From NCBI GenBank assembly GCA_008297795.1, contig VBQP01000056.1, forward strand, positions 1 through 6,747: DNA of 6,747 bases, given 5' to 3'. This document shows, piece by piece, positions 5,195 to 6,747 of this stretch. The position numbers and the translations under genes were made by a program. Within the stretch, counting starts at the first letter, position 1. Every line of letters starts with the position of its first letter. The notes under the pieces are model-generated. The model was given only the letters and a program-made list of their open reading frames with translations. It made no database searches and was not told the origin of the DNA. The DNA comes from Thermoplasmata archaeon. GTDB taxonomy: Archaea; Thermoplasmatota; E2; UBA202; DSCA01.

Positions 5195-5202
5195 TATTTA
5201 AA
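5195..5202 (-). promoter_or_regulatory. TATA box of the membrane-anchored regulator gene
   Basis: The minus strand reads TTTAAATA (in TCTTTAAATATC), the same core as the PDCD5 operon promoter. Its centre is 17 bases from the GTG at 5181 but 29 from the in-frame GTG at 5169. If this box is used, the shorter start is favoured. Confidence 0.5.
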
Positions 5203-5293
5203 GATGGGGGATTAAAAAACGTTTGGTTTTCGTTCACCAGATGGAAAACAGCAAGACTAAATAGCAAAATATGTTTATTATTCAGGCGATATT

Positions 5294-6747
5294 ATGTTTT
5301 CGAAGAGGGTGGGAAAGTATGTGGTGGCAGGTATGGTTATTCTATGCCTGGGTTTAAGTGCAGGCTTGTCGGATGCTTCCGATGCAGATAATGATGGCAT
5401 TGACGATACGGAAGAGCGGGCGCTTGCAGAAAAGTATGCCCCCATTTTATACTTCGAGGAAAAAGAGAAGGTTTATCCTGTTTCGGTAGATTATGCCATT
5501 TCAAATTCCAATTTAAATCGGAGTGATGAAGGAGTGCCTGCTCTTATAGATGAAAATCCTACCGTGGAGGAACTCTCGCATTACAACACGGACGAAAATT
5601 ACTATCTTGATAACAGGAAGGGCACGATACACGACGATGGCATAATAGAAGATTACAGGAGTAACATGGAAAACCTGGGCTACACCGTATACGCCCACGT
5701 TTTCAAACAGGGCAATGAAACCGTAATCCAGTACTGGATGTTCTACGCATTCAACAAGGGCACGCTCAACACGCATGAAGGCGACTGGGAAATGATTCAA
5801 ATCATTCTGAATACGGAACAGAAGGCAGCAAATGCAATGTACAGCCAGCACATCAGCGGGCAGAAGGCAAAATGGAGCCAGGTTGAAAAAAGCGGTGACC
5901 ATGCGAAGGTTTACGTGGCAAGGGAAAGCCATGCCAACTATTTCCGATATTACCAGGGGAAGCTCGGGCTGGCAAGCGATTATGTCGGGAAAAACGGCAG
6001 GGTGCTGAAACCAGATGACTACGACCTGATAATTCTCGGAGAGGCGGGAGAAGGCAATCACATTGCGGAGCAGGGATGGATTGATTTTGCAGGCAGATGG
6101 GGAGATTTTGGTAGCAACGAAAGCGGGGTGAGAGGAGAGCGCGGGCCCCGCGGTCCCGCTTACCGTGAAGATGGAAATATGTGGGCTGGAACAACATGGG
6201 GTGATTCTCTTTTCCCTCTGAACAAAAACGTGCTTGCCGCTGACTGGATATTTTACAATTTTAATATGATTTATATTGCTGTTCTGGCAGTATCTCTTGC
6301 ATTTATATCATTCGGCATCTATCGAAGGCGTAAGGGGCTGGAAAAACCTTTCTTCTATATACTGAAAGTGGATGGCATGAATGCAAAAAGCATCGGCAAC
6401 ATTCTTGCCATAGTCGGTATTGTACTGGCAGTAACATCTCTTTTTTATCCATGGTACGGCGTGTCGGTTGATGCACAGGTCGGCTCCTATCAAACGCCCG
6501 GGCTTACCGAAATAATCTCCATAGACGGGCTGAAAGGCGTGCAGATAAATCTGCTCGATGAAAACAGCGGGATGGTGCAGGTGGGTGCTATCCCGATAGC
6601 ATTCTCTCTCCTCATCGGCGCAGCGATTTTGCTATTCATACTGGGAACAATAGGGATTGACGGCAAAAAGGCAGGAAGAAAATATATGGTGCGGGGCATT
6701 AAATTCATCATCCCTGTCATACTCATCCTTATAACTGTCATGTCGTT
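5294..6747 (+). CDS. Secreted Vps62-like domain protein with C-terminal multi-pass membrane region (3' end outside window)
   Basis: The frame is open from the ATG at 5294 to the window edge: 484 residues without a stop, so the C-terminus is missing. Residues 1-28 are a signal peptide or anchor (basic K-R-V-G-K, then VVAGMVILCLGLSAGL). DADNDGIDDTEE (30-41) is a calcium-binding, thrombospondin type-3-like loop. Residues about 44-300 resemble the Vps62 family (PF06101): EKYAPILYFEEKEKVYPVSV (46-65), HEGDWEMI (161-168), VYVARESHANYF (206-217) and RWGDFGS followed by RGPRGPAY. The biochemical role of this family is poorly known. Four hydrophobic helices follow (about 324-343, 367-387, 430-454 and 469-484), with a second outside segment at about 388-428. 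AGGCGAT (5284-5290) is a possible imperfect Shine-Dalgarno sequence before the ATG. It diverges from the membrane-anchored regulator gene. The family call is from recalled motifs, not a search. Confidence 0.82.
   Translation, partial: MFSKRVGKYVVAGMVILCLGLSAGLSDASDADNDGIDDTEERALAEKYAPILYFEEKEKVYPVSVDYAISNSNLNRSDEGVPALIDENPTVEELSHYNTDENYYLDNRKGTIHDDGIIEDYRSNMENLGYTVYAHVFKQGNETVIQYWMFYAFNKGTLNTHEGDWEMIQIILNTEQKAANAMYSQHISGQKAKWSQVEKSGDHAKVYVARESHANYFRYYQGKLGLASDYVGKNGRVLKPDDYDLIILGEAGEGNHIAEQGWIDFAGRWGDFGSNESGVRGERGPRGPAYREDGNMWAGTTWGDSLFPLNKNVLAADWIFYNFNMIYIAVLAVSLAFISFGIYRRRKGLEKPFFYILKVDGMNAKSIGNILAIVGIVLAVTSLFYPWYGVSVDAQVGSYQTPGLTEIISIDGLKGVQINLLDENSGMVQVGAIPIAFSLLIGAAILLFILGTIGIDGKKAGRKYMVRGIKFIIPVILILITVMS

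Noticed and set aside
5513..6197. Long minus-strand open frames at 5513-6061 and 5853-6197
   Set aside because: They lie opposite the Vps62-like gene, whose frame has a signal peptide, conserved motifs and membrane helices; the antisense frames show none.
6308..6741. Minus-strand frames at 6308-6493 and 6490-6741
   Set aside because: They are antisense to the membrane region of the Vps62-like protein and have no family features.

Overview
The window is archaeal and most likely euryarchaeal. It carries eukaryote-like ribosomal proteins (eS19, eL39, eL31, eL20/LX), aIF6, a PDCD5-family protein, prefoldin alpha and an archaeal-type FtsY. Several genes have TATA-like boxes placed so that transcripts would be leaderless. 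A Thermoplasmata-related lineage is a guess from general style and cannot be settled from this sequence.

Layout. Positions 1-357 (minus strand) hold the 5' part of a secreted protein gene that leaves the window at position 1. Positions 414-4384 (minus) hold the conserved archaeal translation and targeting cluster. In transcription order it is rps19e, PDCD5-family gene, rpl39e, rpl31e, eif6, rpl18a (LX), pfdA, ftsY. The genes abut or are separated by 0-17 bases, and 36 bases with a promoter lie between rps19e and the PDCD5 gene. The 51-codon rpl39e is easily missed but clear. Positions 4385-4632 are intergenic and hold two identical 44-base repeats 120 bases apart, each centred on a long hairpin. 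Positions 4633-5181 (minus) encode a predicted membrane-anchored winged-helix regulator. It is divergent, across about 110 bases, from a plus-strand gene (5294 to past the window end) for a secreted Vps62-like domain joined to a multi-pass membrane region.

How the genes work together. The cluster makes parts of the large subunit near the nascent-chain tunnel (eL39, eL31), a 50S anti-association factor (aIF6), a nascent-chain chaperone subunit (prefoldin alpha) and the membrane receptor for SRP (FtsY). It therefore runs from ribosome assembly to co-translational fate. The most unusual point is eL31, which carries a C-terminal tail of about 137 residues, nearly half glutamate, that looks built by internal duplication. 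The second point of interest is the divergent pair of a membrane-tethered regulator and a Vps62-type surface protein, with a 10-base tandem repeat over the regulator's start that could be an operator.
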